A stretch of 64,000 bases of DNA, from NCBI GenBank assembly GCA_964449325.1, contig CAYUYJ010000006.1:85773-149772 (forward strand), given 5' to 3'. The notes beneath the pieces were generated by a model, which was not told where the DNA came from, made no database searches, and saw nothing but the letters and a program-made list of their open reading frames with translations. Below are positions 54,629-63,763 of this stretch, piece by piece. Position 1 is the first letter of the stretch. Each line of letters starts with the position of its first letter. The position numbers and the translations under genes were made by a program. This DNA is from RGIG3002 sp964449325 (lineage in GTDB: Bacteria > Bacillota > Clostridia > Lachnospirales > Lachnospiraceae).

Positions 54629-56008
54629 ATGAATGAAGCAGTCAGGGAACGAAAGATGTTGTACAGTAACAAAGATTTGAGAAAATTAATAATACCGCTT
54701 ATTCTGGAACAGCTTCTTGCTATTCTTGTGGGGCTGGCCGATACGGTTATGATTGCAGGCGAGGGAGAGGCGGCTATGTCCGGCGTTTCCCTTGTGGATA
54801 CAATCAATATTTTGATTATTAATGTGTTTGCTGCATTGGCTACGGGGGGTGCTGTTGTGGCAGGACATTTTTTAGGACAAAAGGATACGGAAAATGCCGG
54901 TAAAGCAGCTTGGCAGCTGGTGCTGTTTTCTGTTTTTTCAGCATTGGCTGTTACCTTTGTTTTTATTGCTTTTCATTCTCCCCTTTTGCGTTTGATTTTT
55001 GGAAGAGTGGAAGCGGATGTTATGGCAAGTGCGCAGACTTATCTGGTGCTGACGGCGTTATCCATTTGTCCTCTTGCTGTGTATAATGCCTGCGCTGCCT
55101 TGTTTCGTGCCATGGGAGATTCCAGAACTACTATGTGGATTTCTTTGTTGATGAACGGTATCAATGTACTCGGAAATGCCGTTCTAATTTATGGTGCGAA
55201 AATAGGGGTAGCGGGCGCAGCGATTGCTACCAGTGTTTCCCGGTTTGTGGCAATGGTAATTATTATGGTCATGCTGTTTCAGGAAAAACGGATTATCTGC
55301 TTTAAGGGTATGGTTACATGGAGAATGAATAAGGAGCTGGTCAAAAAGATTCTTCATATCGGTATCCCAAACAGTTTGGAAAACAGCCTGTTCCAGCTTG
55401 GAAAAATATTACTGCTCAGTCTGGTAACCACATTCGGAACTTATGCAATTGCAGCTAACTCCATCTGTAATGCACTGGCGGCTTTTAATGTGCTTCCGGG
55501 GACGGCAATTAACTTTGCCGTGCTTTCTGTTGCTGCGGTCTGCGTAGGAGCAGGAGAATATAAACAGGTGCGTTACTATACGAAAAAACTAATACTGATT
55601 GCGATAGGATGCGTTACGGTATTGTCCCTGTGCTTCATTGTGTTTGCACCACAGCTTGTGGGAATTTATCAGGCGAGCGAGGAAACGGCTGAGCTTGCCG
55701 TAAGGGTATTGCGATGGCATGCAACAATGGCAATTTTTGTATGGATGCCTTCATTTACACTGCCCAATACGTTGCGTGCGGCAGGAGACGTAATATGGCC
55801 TATGGCAGTAGCTATTTTTTCCATGTGGGTTTTCCGTATTGGCACAGCATATATTTTCAGTTATTATTTTCATATGGGATTATTGGGAGTCTGGATGGCA
55901 ATGACGATTGACTGGGTATTCAGAGCAGTTTGTTATTTGTTGCGTTACCATGGTACAAAGTGGGAAAGGATAATGGCAAAAAACTATGGGAAAAGTGAAA
56001 ATCCTTAA
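54629..56008 (+). CDS. MATE family efflux transporter
   Basis: A 459-aa polytopic inner-membrane antiporter with 12 hydrophobic helices, and MATE landmarks such as LILEQLLAILVGLADTVMIA and ALFRAMGDSRTTMW. Substrates may be drugs, dyes or metabolites; not known. Its 3' end overlaps the following GGDEF gene by 23 bp. Confidence 0.88.
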   Translation: MNEAVRERKMLYSNKDLRKLIIPLILEQLLAILVGLADTVMIAGEGEAAMSGVSLVDTINILIINVFAALATGGAVVAGHFLGQKDTENAGKAAWQLVLFSVFSALAVTFVFIAFHSPLLRLIFGRVEADVMASAQTYLVLTALSICPLAVYNACAALFRAMGDSRTTMWISLLMNGINVLGNAVLIYGAKIGVAGAAIATSVSRFVAMVIIMVMLFQEKRIICFKGMVTWRMNKELVKKILHIGIPNSLENSLFQLGKILLLSLVTTFGTYAIAANSICNALAAFNVLPGTAINFAVLSVAAVCVGAGEYKQVRYYTKKLILIAIGCVTVLSLCFIVFAPQLVGIYQASEETAELAVRVLRWHATMAIFVWMPSFTLPNTLRAAGDVIWPMAVAIFSMWVFRIGTAYIFSYYFHMGLLGVWMAMTIDWVFRAVCYLLRYHGTKWERIMAKNYGKSENP

Positions 56009-57695
56009 ATTATACAGCATTCAAATACTGTTTTTGGCATTGGCTATACCTTTGCTTTTGATTTTTTTAAAGACGGAAACGGGAAGGGCAGGAAACATTC
56101 AATGTGAGGAAATGCGCACCGGATGGAGCATATTGTCTGAGGACGGAATTGTTGAAAACTACGAGAAACTTCCGGAATATGTTAAAACCAAGGGAGATAA
56201 TGAAATTGTTCTGCAAAGAACCCTGGGAAAGATTGAACCGGATTATGATACCATTGGATTTTTTGCATTTCAGCAACAGATATATGTATATTTGGACGGA
56301 GAAGAAATTCTGCGTTTTGTGCCGGAAGAGGGGGCAAAAAGTAAAACTCCCGGAAACGGTTGGAAGCTTATCGAATTGCAGCCGGAGGATGAGGGCAAGA
56401 CTTTTTCTATCCGAGTTGTCCAGTGCTATAGTAAAAATAAAGTTATGATTCCGGCGTTATATATGGGAACAGCGGAAGGAATTATGTCAGATTATTTGAA
56501 AGGTTCACTTCCGGCAGTATGGTTCAGCGTGTTCGGAGCTGCAATCGGAATTATCATTTTGATTGTGTGTGTGATGTCCGGCAAAAATCAGATGCTTGGA
56601 GAGGGAATTCCGTGGCTGGGATTGTTCGCTTTGTTTCGGGGAATCTGGTCAGCCATTGAAGGAAATGCCTATTCATTCTTCTTTGATAATTTGCTGATAT
56701 TCAGCCAAATATCCTATATGTGCCTTAAAATGTGTGTTGTGCCTCTTATTATATTTGATAATAAGATGTTCCATAACGGAAAGTCCAAGGTACTTAATAC
56801 CTTAGCCATTATCTCTGCAGCAGATTTTTGGATTTCCTGTATTTTGCAGTTTACGGGGCTTGTGGATTTTGCAGATACAATTATCGTGACACGTATTATT
56901 ATGCTTGTGGTGGGTGGCTATGTGACAGTAAACGGTGTGAAGGATTTGCTTGCTGAAAGACAGGATAAAATGCGTTCCTCAGAGCACAGACTAACCTATA
57001 TAATGCACTGTGTATTCATGATTGCCATTATTGTTACCTCTCTCATGGATATGTATGGTTATTATTTTACCAATAATCCGGATGTGGCAAGATACAGCCG
57101 GTTGAGCTATATAGGTTATGTGTTGGTGGTAGTTATGGCATTGCTTCTGGATTTCATGAAACTGGTATTTATCGGAAGACAGGCAGAAGATATCCGGGAA
57201 GAAGCGTCTATGGATGCTATGACAAAGTTGTGGAACCGTGCAAGCTTTGAAAAAGATATTGATAAGCCTAGCCCGAAAAAAGCGAAAAAAATGGGAATTA
57301 TTATGTTTGACCTGAACAATCTTAAGCTGTTCAATGACAGTTACGGTCATGATATGGGGGATTACTATATTAAAGTGTGCAGTGAGGTTATTCGCGATTC
57401 CTTCAGCAAATGGGGAAATGTGTACCGAATTGGCGGGGATGAATTTTGTGGTATTGCAGAAAATCTGTCCGTACAGGAATTTGAAAAAGTGAAAGAAGAG
57501 ATGGAATTGCAGATTCGTCAGCTTCGCATTCCGAATTATGAGTTACATATGGAAATTGCTTCGGGATTCTGTATTTTTGATGAGGGACTGGATAAAACTC
57601 TGCGAGATACGATGAAACGGGCAGACATTAATATGTATGAGCGGAAACAGCAGATGAAGATGGAGGATATGGATAGAGTGGAGGGACAGAGGTAG
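55986..57695 (+). CDS. Membrane diguanylate cyclase-type GGDEF protein
   Basis: A 569-aa protein with an N-terminal TM helix, an extracellular domain (residues 35-160), 6-7 TM helices (7TM-DISM-like, residues 170-390) and a C-terminal GGDEF domain with YRIGGDEFCGI, which is intact. It probably makes c-di-GMP in response to an external signal. The start overlaps the MATE gene, so the two are coupled. Confidence 0.85.
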   Translation: MGKVKILKLYSIQILFLALAIPLLLIFLKTETGRAGNIQCEEMRTGWSILSEDGIVENYEKLPEYVKTKGDNEIVLQRTLGKIEPDYDTIGFFAFQQQIYVYLDGEEILRFVPEEGAKSKTPGNGWKLIELQPEDEGKTFSIRVVQCYSKNKVMIPALYMGTAEGIMSDYLKGSLPAVWFSVFGAAIGIIILIVCVMSGKNQMLGEGIPWLGLFALFRGIWSAIEGNAYSFFFDNLLIFSQISYMCLKMCVVPLIIFDNKMFHNGKSKVLNTLAIISAADFWISCILQFTGLVDFADTIIVTRIIMLVVGGYVTVNGVKDLLAERQDKMRSSEHRLTYIMHCVFMIAIIVTSLMDMYGYYFTNNPDVARYSRLSYIGYVLVVVMALLLDFMKLVFIGRQAEDIREEASMDAMTKLWNRASFEKDIDKPSPKKAKKMGIIMFDLNNLKLFNDSYGHDMGDYYIKVCSEVIRDSFSKWGNVYRIGGDEFCGIAENLSVQEFEKVKEEMELQIRQLRIPNYELHMEIASGFCIFDEGLDKTLRDTMKRADINMYERKQQMKMEDMDRVEGQR

Positions 57696-57746
57696 GAGAA
57701 GAGAGTGCAGTGAAAAAGAAGCGTTGAAGAAGTGTGCGAAAACAGC

Positions 57747-57775
57747 TTGTGTTTCAATGCAGGGTAATTTATAAT
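57747..57775 (+). promoter_or_regulatory. Promoter of guaA
   Basis: TTGTGT (57747-57752), a 17-bp spacer and TATAAT (57770-57775). No purine riboswitch is visible in the leader. Confidence 0.7.
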
Positions 57776-57827
57776 TATTAAATGTTGAAAGAAATACGAG
57801 AGAATATTTTAGGAGGAGACAAGATAG

Positions 57828-59390
57828 ATGGGTATGGAAAATGGGTTTTTCCAGGAAAAAGTAATTGTCATTGATTTCGGCGGGCAGTACAATCAGCTGG
57901 TTGCAAGGCGTGTCAGAGAATGCAATGTTTACTGTGAGATTTATTCTTATAAGACGGATATTGAGCAGATTAAGGCAATGAATCCGAAGGGAATTATTCT
58001 TACCGGTGGACCGAATAGCTGTTATGAGGCAGATTCACCCACCTATACAAAGGAATTATTTGAACTTGGTATTCCGGTGTTGGGACTTTGTTATGGTGCT
58101 CAGCTTATGATGCATGTGCTCGGAGGGAAAGTAATTACACCGGAAAAAGGTGAGTACGGAAAAACCGAGATTACTTATGAAAAAAATGGTGTATTATTTG
58201 AAGGAATGCCGGAAAAGTCAATCTGTTGGATGAGTCATTTTGACCGTATCGAGAAGGAAGCACCGGGCTTTGAAATTGTAGCATCTACGGCTGATTGTCC
58301 AATCGCAGCTACACAGAATGTTGCAAAGAATCTGTATGCAATCCAGTTTCATCCGGAAGTACTGCATACGCAGGGAGGAACCAAAATGCTTCACAATTTC
58401 GTGCGTGGTGTCTGCGGTTGTGAAGGAACATGGAGAATGGATTCCTTTGTGGAAAATTCCATTAAAGAGATTCGGGAAAAAGTCGGAAACGGAAAAGTAC
58501 TTTGTGCTCTGTCCGGTGGTGTGGATTCTTCCGTTGCAGCGGTTATGCTGGCAAAGGCAATCGGAGACCAGTTGACCTGTGTATTCGTTGACCATGGTTT
58601 GCTTCGTAAAAACGAAGGAGATGAAGTAGAAGAAGTTTTTGGCCCTAACGGTCCTTACGAACTCAATTTCATCCGTGTCAATGCACAGGAGCGTTTCTAC
58701 GGAAAGCTTGCCGGAGTGACAGAGCCAGAACGGAAACGGAAAATTATCGGAGAAGAATTTATTCGTGTTTTTGAAGAAGAAGCAAAGAAAATCGGTGCCG
58801 TTGATTTCCTTGTACAAGGAACCATTTATCCTGACGTTGTAGAGAGCGGACTCGGCGGAGAATCTGCCGTGATTAAGTCCCACCACAATGTAGGCGGATT
58901 GCCGGATTGCGTGGATTTTAAAGAAATTATCGAGCCTCTTCGGAATCTGTTCAAGGATGAAGTAAGAAAAGCCGGTCTGGAGCTTGGCATTCCGGAGAAG
59001 TTAGTATTCCGCCAGCCATTCCCGGGACCGGGACTTGGTATCCGCATTATCGGTGATGTAACGGCGGAGAAAGTGCGGATTGTGCAGGATGCGGATGCAA
59101 TTTACAGAGAAGAGATTGCAAAGGCCGGTTTGGACAGGTCGATTGGTCAGTATTTTGCTGCGCTTACCAATATGCGCTCCGTGGGGGTCATGGGGGATGA
59201 GAGAACCTATGACTATGCGGTGGCACTGCGGGCAGTGAATACGATTGATTTTATGACGGCGGAGGCAGCGGAGATACCGTTTGAGGTGTTGCAGAAGGTG
59301 ATGAGCAGAGTGATTAACGAGGTGAAAGGGGTTAATCGGGTGTTCTATGATCTGACTAGTAAGCCGCCGGGGACGATTGAGTTTGAATAA
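57828..59390 (+). CDS. guaA: GMP synthase (glutamine-hydrolysing)
   Basis: A 520-aa bifunctional enzyme converting XMP to GMP. The class I glutamine amidotransferase domain contains ILTGGPNSCYEADS, catalytic cysteine GLCYGAQLM and HPEVLHTQGG; the ATP-PPase contains LSGGVDSSVAAVML; the C-terminal dimerisation domain ends KPPGTIEFE. The 3' end is a known hot spot for island integration, and the last 13 bp repeat is present again at 61682. Confidence 0.97.
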   Translation: MGMENGFFQEKVIVIDFGGQYNQLVARRVRECNVYCEIYSYKTDIEQIKAMNPKGIILTGGPNSCYEADSPTYTKELFELGIPVLGLCYGAQLMMHVLGGKVITPEKGEYGKTEITYEKNGVLFEGMPEKSICWMSHFDRIEKEAPGFEIVASTADCPIAATQNVAKNLYAIQFHPEVLHTQGGTKMLHNFVRGVCGCEGTWRMDSFVENSIKEIREKVGNGKVLCALSGGVDSSVAAVMLAKAIGDQLTCVFVDHGLLRKNEGDEVEEVFGPNGPYELNFIRVNAQERFYGKLAGVTEPERKRKIIGEEFIRVFEEEAKKIGAVDFLVQGTIYPDVVESGLGGESAVIKSHHNVGGLPDCVDFKEIIEPLRNLFKDEVRKAGLELGIPEKLVFRQPFPGPGLGIRIIGDVTAEKVRIVQDADAIYREEIAKAGLDRSIGQYFAALTNMRSVGVMGDERTYDYAVALRAVNTIDFMTAEAAEIPFEVLQKVMSRVINEVKGVNRVFYDLTSKPPGTIEFE

Positions 59391-59391
59391 T
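59379..59391 (+). repeat. Putative attL, 13-bp direct repeat at the guaA 3' end
   Basis: GAGTTTGAATAAT spans the last codons and stop of guaA and recurs exactly at 61682-61694. The guaA terminus is a common attachment site for genomic islands. Confidence 0.55.
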
Positions 59392-59397
59392 GCACAT

Positions 59398-59442
59398 GAG
59401 CCAAGAAATGCCGAATTTACGGCGTTTCTTGGCTCGTTTTTT
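59398..59442 (+). terminator. Terminator of guaA
   Basis: GAGCCAAGAAATGCCG (59398-59413) pairs with CGGCGTTTCTTGGCTC (59420-59435), one G-T wobble, followed by a T-run. Confidence 0.92.
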
Positions 59443-59502
59443 GTTGAGTGACAATCAAATGACAATAATAAATAGAAATATAAAGTTTTTACGGAGGATG
59501 AT

Positions 59503-59997
59503 ATGAGTGATTTTTTGAAAGATTGTACCAAAAGTGTGTTAGAGAAAATGAATTTGTTTGTGATTTTGCAAATTATTTGGATAATTGAATTTAATGTTTT
59601 AGCTATTTTTTCAGCAAAAGATTTATTTTATGGTATGACCGAGGAGAAAATAAAGGAACCACCAATAATTGAAGAATATAGTAAAATAATTGCAAATTGG
59701 ATGTATGAATATAAAGAATTCATTTTATTTATGGGAATAATTTTAATCGTTGTGGGAATATCGGGTACTTTTATAAAACATATATCAGTTTTGAGTAGAT
59801 ATAAAATCATATACGCATATTCGGATTTTGGTTTGTATGCAGGTTGTTGGTTTCTATTGATTTTTTACACGTATAGAATATATATGAGTATGGGAAAAGC
59901 CTTTTTGCTAGCCCCAATTATAGCATACGTACTGAACGAACTTGTAAAGAAAATAAAAGAGTGGTTAGAATCACAAGGTATAACATTTGCGGGATAA
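59503..59997 (+). CDS. Small multi-pass membrane protein of the guaA island
   Basis: A 164-aa protein with three or four hydrophobic segments at roughly residues 15-35, 70-92, 105-125 and 130-150, and a charged C-terminal tail. AT-rich with AAA/ATA-heavy codons, unlike guaA. The start follows GGAGGATGAT. No family recognised. Confidence 0.6.
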   Translation: MSDFLKDCTKSVLEKMNLFVILQIIWIIEFNVLAIFSAKDLFYGMTEEKIKEPPIIEEYSKIIANWMYEYKEFILFMGIILIVVGISGTFIKHISVLSRYKIIYAYSDFGLYAGCWFLLIFYTYRIYMSMGKAFLLAPIIAYVLNELVKKIKEWLESQGITFAG

Positions 59998-60108
59998 AAT
60001 TCTATGACGAAAATATTGTTTATAGAATTTGGGGTGATACTATGGTAAAATTAAATAGATACAATAAGTTATATATTAAGAACATTTTTATGAAGCAGAG
60101 GAGAAAAT

Positions 60109-60915
60109 ATGAAGGATGAGAATAAATTTTCGCTGAGACATATAGTAGTAGCACTTGTTTGCGCAATTGTTGGGATTGTGTGTATGTGGTTGGGAAATTC
60201 ATTAATTAGTAATGTAGGTTCTGTATTATTAGTATCTGGAATATATACAATTATTGACAATATGTACTTAAAAAAAACATTGATAGAATTGGTGATACAA
60301 AAGGTTAGTCTTGATAAGGAAATAGATGATACAGGGTTAATAAAGGTTGATTCTACTTTGACAAATATAAACTATAAAGAAGAATTTGAAAATGCAAAAA
60401 CTAACATTGATATTGTTCATAATTATGCAAGAACTTGGACGACTAATAATTTTGATTTTATAAAGCAAACAATACTAAATACTGAGTGTCGGTTACGTGT
60501 TGTTTTGCTGAATCCAGCATCTCCTTTTGTGCCGGCATTAGAGAAACATTATGGTTATTCAGAAGGACATTTAGTTGAACTCATTAATGAAGTTTCGGAT
60601 AAATGGAAATCTCTTTATTATGAAGTGAAAGAAAAAAGAGGAAAATGTTCAAAAAAAAGCAATAGTTCATATAAAAATAAGAAATGTGGTACTATAGAAT
60701 TATACTATTTTAATGGTCAACCAACAAATTCTTTATACAGAATAGATAATAAAATGATAGTAGTAAATTGTAAAAGCTCAAAGGAAAAAAGTGTATTTTT
60801 ACCCTATACAATATATCAGAACAACGGAGAAAAAGGTTTATATAAAGTGTATCTTGAAGAAATTGAAACTATCATAAAGGAAGCGAAAAAGGTAGAATTT
60901 GAGGAGGGAGACTGA
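60109..60915 (+). CDS. Two-TM protein with a soluble PLD-like or nucleotide-sensor-like domain
   Basis: A 268-aa protein with two N-terminal TM helices (residues 10-45) and a cytosolic domain. The segment NTECRLRVVLLNPASPF and the later DNKMIVVN resemble effector-type domains related to phospholipase D, but no HKD motif is visible, so it may be a non-catalytic sensor. AT-rich. It is coupled to the exonuclease gene by a TGATG overlap. A 25-codon ORF with its own GGGGTG site (60042-60119) overlaps its start and may be a leader peptide. Confidence 0.6.
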   Translation: MKDENKFSLRHIVVALVCAIVGIVCMWLGNSLISNVGSVLLVSGIYTIIDNMYLKKTLIELVIQKVSLDKEIDDTGLIKVDSTLTNINYKEEFENAKTNIDIVHNYARTWTTNNFDFIKQTILNTECRLRVVLLNPASPFVPALEKHYGYSEGHLVELINEVSDKWKSLYYEVKEKRGKCSKKSNSSYKNKKCGTIELYYFNGQPTNSLYRIDNKMIVVNCKSSKEKSVFLPYTIYQNNGEKGLYKVYLEEIETIIKEAKKVEFEEGD

Positions 60916-61532
60916 TGTTACAAGTGATTGAAAAAGAGAATGATATATCCCAAAAAGAGAAAGATTTTTTTATTGAATCGGGTTATGTTTGTATTGATAC
61001 TGAAACAACAGGATTAGATTATTTAAACGATAAACTTTGTACTATACAGCTTTTTTGTGATGGATGTAGCATAATTATTAGATATGATAGTTGTTGTGAA
61101 TATATGAACTTAAAAGAAGTGCTATATTCAAAAGAGGTGCTTAAAGTTTTTCATAATGCGGTTTTCGATGTTTCATTTTTAATGAAACATCTTAATATGA
61201 ATTGTTTTGGAGAATTGGCATGTACAAAAATTGCTTCTAAAATAGTAAATGGTTTAGAACATAATAATTCATTGAAGCCACTATTAAAGGAATACTTGAA
61301 TGTTGATATTGATAAATCAGAGCAATTGTCTGATTGGTCTAAGGAAATATTAACTGAGAGACAAAAACAATATGCAGTTAACGATGTTCAATATTTGTAT
61401 CGTTTATGGGAAAAACTGAAGAAGGAACTTGTTAATAAGGGATTAGAGGATGTTGCAGAAAATTGCTTTCGTTTTATTCCATACTACAAGAAAACTACAG
61501 ATTTGGGTATAGAGAATATATTTAAGTATTAA
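60915..61532 (+). CDS. DEDDy 3'-5' exonuclease (RNase D-like)
   Basis: A 205-aa exonuclease with all DEDDy residues: D28 and E30 in CIDTETTGLD, D85 in FHNAVFDVSF, and Y153-A-V-N-D157. It lacks the HRDC domain of housekeeping RNase D, so it is a stand-alone nuclease. The start overlaps the stop of the two-TM protein. AT-rich and located in the island after guaA, it may act as a defence nuclease controlled by that membrane protein (inference). Confidence 0.8.
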   Translation: MLQVIEKENDISQKEKDFFIESGYVCIDTETTGLDYLNDKLCTIQLFCDGCSIIIRYDSCCEYMNLKEVLYSKEVLKVFHNAVFDVSFLMKHLNMNCFGELACTKIASKIVNGLEHNNSLKPLLKEYLNVDIDKSEQLSDWSKEILTERQKQYAVNDVQYLYRLWEKLKKELVNKGLEDVAENCFRFIPYYKKTTDLGIENIFKY

Positions 61533-61559
61533 AATAATAATTTAAGCGATTATTTAGAA

Positions 61560-61681
61560 TGGCTCTGTTGTGGCTCCCAAAATTTTGTTCGAAGTACACA
61601 AAAATACAAAATATGATAAATATGAAAAATGAAATACACAAATATGTGCCAGAAAACAACCAGATAAATCTCTCAGACCAA
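61560..61681 (+). pseudogene. 5' remnant of a transposase-like gene (IS1182-like)
   Basis: GGCTCTGTTG at 61560 could be a terminal repeat. The reading frame from ATG 61622 gives MKNEIHKYVPENNQINLSD, resembling the N terminus of IS1182-type transposases, then ends at the att-like repeat. Only about 20 codons remain. Low certainty. Confidence 0.35.
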
Positions 61682-61694
61682 GAGTTTGAATAAT
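61682..61694 (+). repeat. Putative attR, 13-bp direct repeat of the guaA 3' end
   Basis: GAGTTTGAATAAT is identical to 59379-59391. It defines a 2.3-kb segment that contains no integrase. Confidence 0.5.
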
Positions 61695-61717
61695 CGTAAT
61701 TGAATACAGAGTATTCT

Positions 61718-61754
61718 AAATGGTAGGTAATCTTTCAGATTACCTGCCATTTTT
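61718..61754. terminator. Strong hairpin after the att-like repeat
   Basis: AAATGGTAGGTAATC (61718-61732) pairs with GATTACCTGCCATTT (61738-61752), near perfect, followed by Ts. It may have terminated an older gene. Confidence 0.65.
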
Positions 61755-61890
61755 GGGCTCTAGGTTAAGTGTTGAGGTGTGGTTAGTTGAATCACACTCC
61801 ATTACTAGGTTTGGAGCTGTTTTTATATTTGACAGTTGAAGGTTATGATTTTTGGTATAACGAATAAACCCTCAAGCGCCCTCTTAAATT

Positions 61891-62008
61891 GATTAGTTAC
61901 CATTAGTATTCTTGTTCTGAAATGTTCAAAGTTTCGTATGCTATACGAGGAACGTTTCAGAACTTCTATTTTGTTATTGAACCCTTCGGTTGGACCATTT
62001 GATGTGTA
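61891..62008 (-). pseudogene. ISL3-like transposase C-terminal fragment
   Basis: The minus strand encodes SNGPTEGFNNKIEVLKRSSY and SIRNFEHFRTRIL, characteristic of the C-terminal end of ISL3 family transposases. The rest of the gene is missing. The remaining 61533-62136 sequence holds only these relics and the hairpin. Confidence 0.7.
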
Positions 62009-62136
62009 TAATATATTGCTACTATGGAGCCAATAAATGTAGCAAGGCTTAATATTAAACCTATAAATTGAAATAATGTTGAGTGCCATTCTGCTGGTGT
62101 TATGGGCAAGATACCTCCTTTTACAAATTGTGTGTG

Positions 62137-62850
62137 CTAATTATTACCTTTATCTGCTGGTGCTTCAATAATATCAGTCTCGATATCTATGATTTCATCA
62201 CCGTCTTTATCGTCTAATGCACTTAAATCCCCTTTAATAAACATTTTGTATGCTCTGTTTGCAATAACTTTGGTTTCTACTAAATCGAATCCCCCACCAA
62301 TGACACCGCCAACAACAGGCACTAATTTAGCAATATTGATAATACCTTTTTCTCCAAATTTGGTTAAGAATCTAAATCCTACCTTCTGATTGATTTTTGT
62401 TAATACAGTACCGGGAATCTTTTTTACCATGGCAGTAGTAAATTTAGTTTCAAATTTTATGCCGGCTTGTTTGATTATTTGATCAATAGAAATGCCTGCA
62501 AGGCAAGCATAAACTAATGTTTGTACCTGATCGCTGTTAGTGTCATAACCACCCATATATGCAAGGCAGGCAATCATACGCATTTGAACGTACATCACGC
62601 TGCTGATATTCGCAGGAATGGCAACGGGTAATGTAATAAGTCCGCCTAATCCGGTTACAAATCCAGAAGTTGTACACTTGGCAACTTGATAATTTATAAA
62701 TTGTCTTGCTGCTTTTTCTGTTGAATTATTTTTTGATAAGTAATCGTTTGCTAAAACATCAATAGGTTGACTTACTTTAGGAATGCCGTTTATGGATTTT
62801 TCAAATAATGTATCCAATAGTTCCATTATTTGATTTTGATTCATTTCCAT
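62137..62850 (-). CDS. EcsC family protein
   Basis: A 237-aa EcsC-domain protein (PF12787-type): GFVTGLGGLITLPVAIPANI and VPVVGGVIGGGFDLVET are glycine-rich hydrophobic segments. The C terminus is acidic. The family's function is not clear. It lies next to a phage/ICE-like regulator and is preceded by GGAGAA. Confidence 0.82.
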   Translation of the reverse strand: MEMNQNQIMELLDTLFEKSINGIPKVSQPIDVLANDYLSKNNSTEKAARQFINYQVAKCTTSGFVTGLGGLITLPVAIPANISSVMYVQMRMIACLAYMGGYDTNSDQVQTLVYACLAGISIDQIIKQAGIKFETKFTTAMVKKIPGTVLTKINQKVGFRFLTKFGEKGIINIAKLVPVVGGVIGGGFDLVETKVIANRAYKMFIKGDLSALDDKDGDEIIDIETDIIEAPADKGNN

Positions 62851-62901
62851 ATGTTAAATTCTCCTTTATCTTTTTTAGAGACAATGTAAATTTCGCGAAG
62901 G

Positions 62902-63543
62902 TTACTCTTTCTTCGGTTTCCTTTTCCTCTTCACATAAGAGAAATCCGGAAACAAGTCTTTTAACAATTTAGCAGTTTCTTTTGCATCGTCATCCTCATT
63001 CATTTTCTGAACCAGTAGCTTGTCATCATCATCAAGATTCAAAGAAACAGTATACTCTTTATTCGGATCTGTTGGGTTCATTGGGTACTTTACCTCTTTG
63101 AGGTAATACTCTGTTTCTGATATTTCATCATTTTCAAGTTTATCTCGTAAAAGTGCCCAATACTCAACCATCTTTCTAAAGTTATCAAGGTCTTCCTGTG
63201 GACGGGGACCGGCACTTGGAAGCCGCTCTTCAAATTTGAAGCAAACTTCTCCATCTTTCATAGTAGGTCGTAGTCCGTATGCCCATTCCATGTCAAATAG
63301 TACATGAAGTGCGCTGAATATGTTCGCAACATCAGGGTCAGATAATGCATAAAAGCTGACTCCGAGATTGTTTGCAATATTTAATAAAGTTGCTTCATCC
63401 GGATATCTGTTTCCAAGCTCATAGTTTCTGATGGTGGATTCGTTTAATCCACATTTATCTGCTAATTCCTTTTGTGTCATGTCAGATGCAATTCTGAAAT
63501 TTCGAATCAAATAGCCTACCCGGCTGGTGAATTTCTCGCCCAT
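62902..63543 (-). CDS. XRE family repressor-like regulator
   Basis: A 213-aa protein with an N-terminal XRE HTH (residues 10-65; QKELADKCGLNESTIRNYEL) and a longer acidic C-terminal part. It is divergent from the excisionase-like gene, with operators between. Probably the repressor of a mobile element. Confidence 0.85.
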   Translation of the reverse strand: MGEKFTSRVGYLIRNFRIASDMTQKELADKCGLNESTIRNYELGNRYPDEATLLNIANNLGVSFYALSDPDVANIFSALHVLFDMEWAYGLRPTMKDGEVCFKFEERLPSAGPRPQEDLDNFRKMVEYWALLRDKLENDEISETEYYLKEVKYPMNPTDPNKEYTVSLNLDDDDKLLVQKMNEDDDAKETAKLLKDLFPDFSYVKRKRKPKKE

Positions 63544-63620
63544 TTTAACTGCTCCTTATTCGTGGAATGAGTGTTGTAGAATGCACGAAGACACGAGGTG
63601 CAAACCATGCATCTGTGTAC

Positions 63621-63731
63621 ATTATATCATTAACAGTGCAAAAATGAAATGTTTTTTGATGAAAAGCATTGACAGTACAAAAATGAACTGTTAATATAAT
63701 ACATATCAAAACCGTTCAGAAATGAACTGAA
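63621..63731. promoter_or_regulatory. Divergent promoters and three operator-like repeats
   Basis: Three related sites share AAATGAAxTG at 63642, 63681 and 63720, spaced 39 bp apart. The middle one is AACAGT-like/ACTGTT within the promoter TTGACA (63669-63674), 17-bp spacer, TAATAT (63692-63697). On the minus strand TATAAT (63626-63621) with -35 TTTCAT (63649-63644) points to the XRE gene. Confidence 0.7.
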
Positions 63732-63763
63732 TAATAAAAACGAAAGAGAGGAGGCATTGGCTT

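Noticed and set aside
57696..57827. Purine riboswitch before guaA
   Set aside because: None of the conserved loop sequences are present; only a sigma-A promoter is visible.
58218..58886. 222-codon minus-strand reading frame
   Set aside because: It lies fully antisense to guaA, a well-conserved gene.
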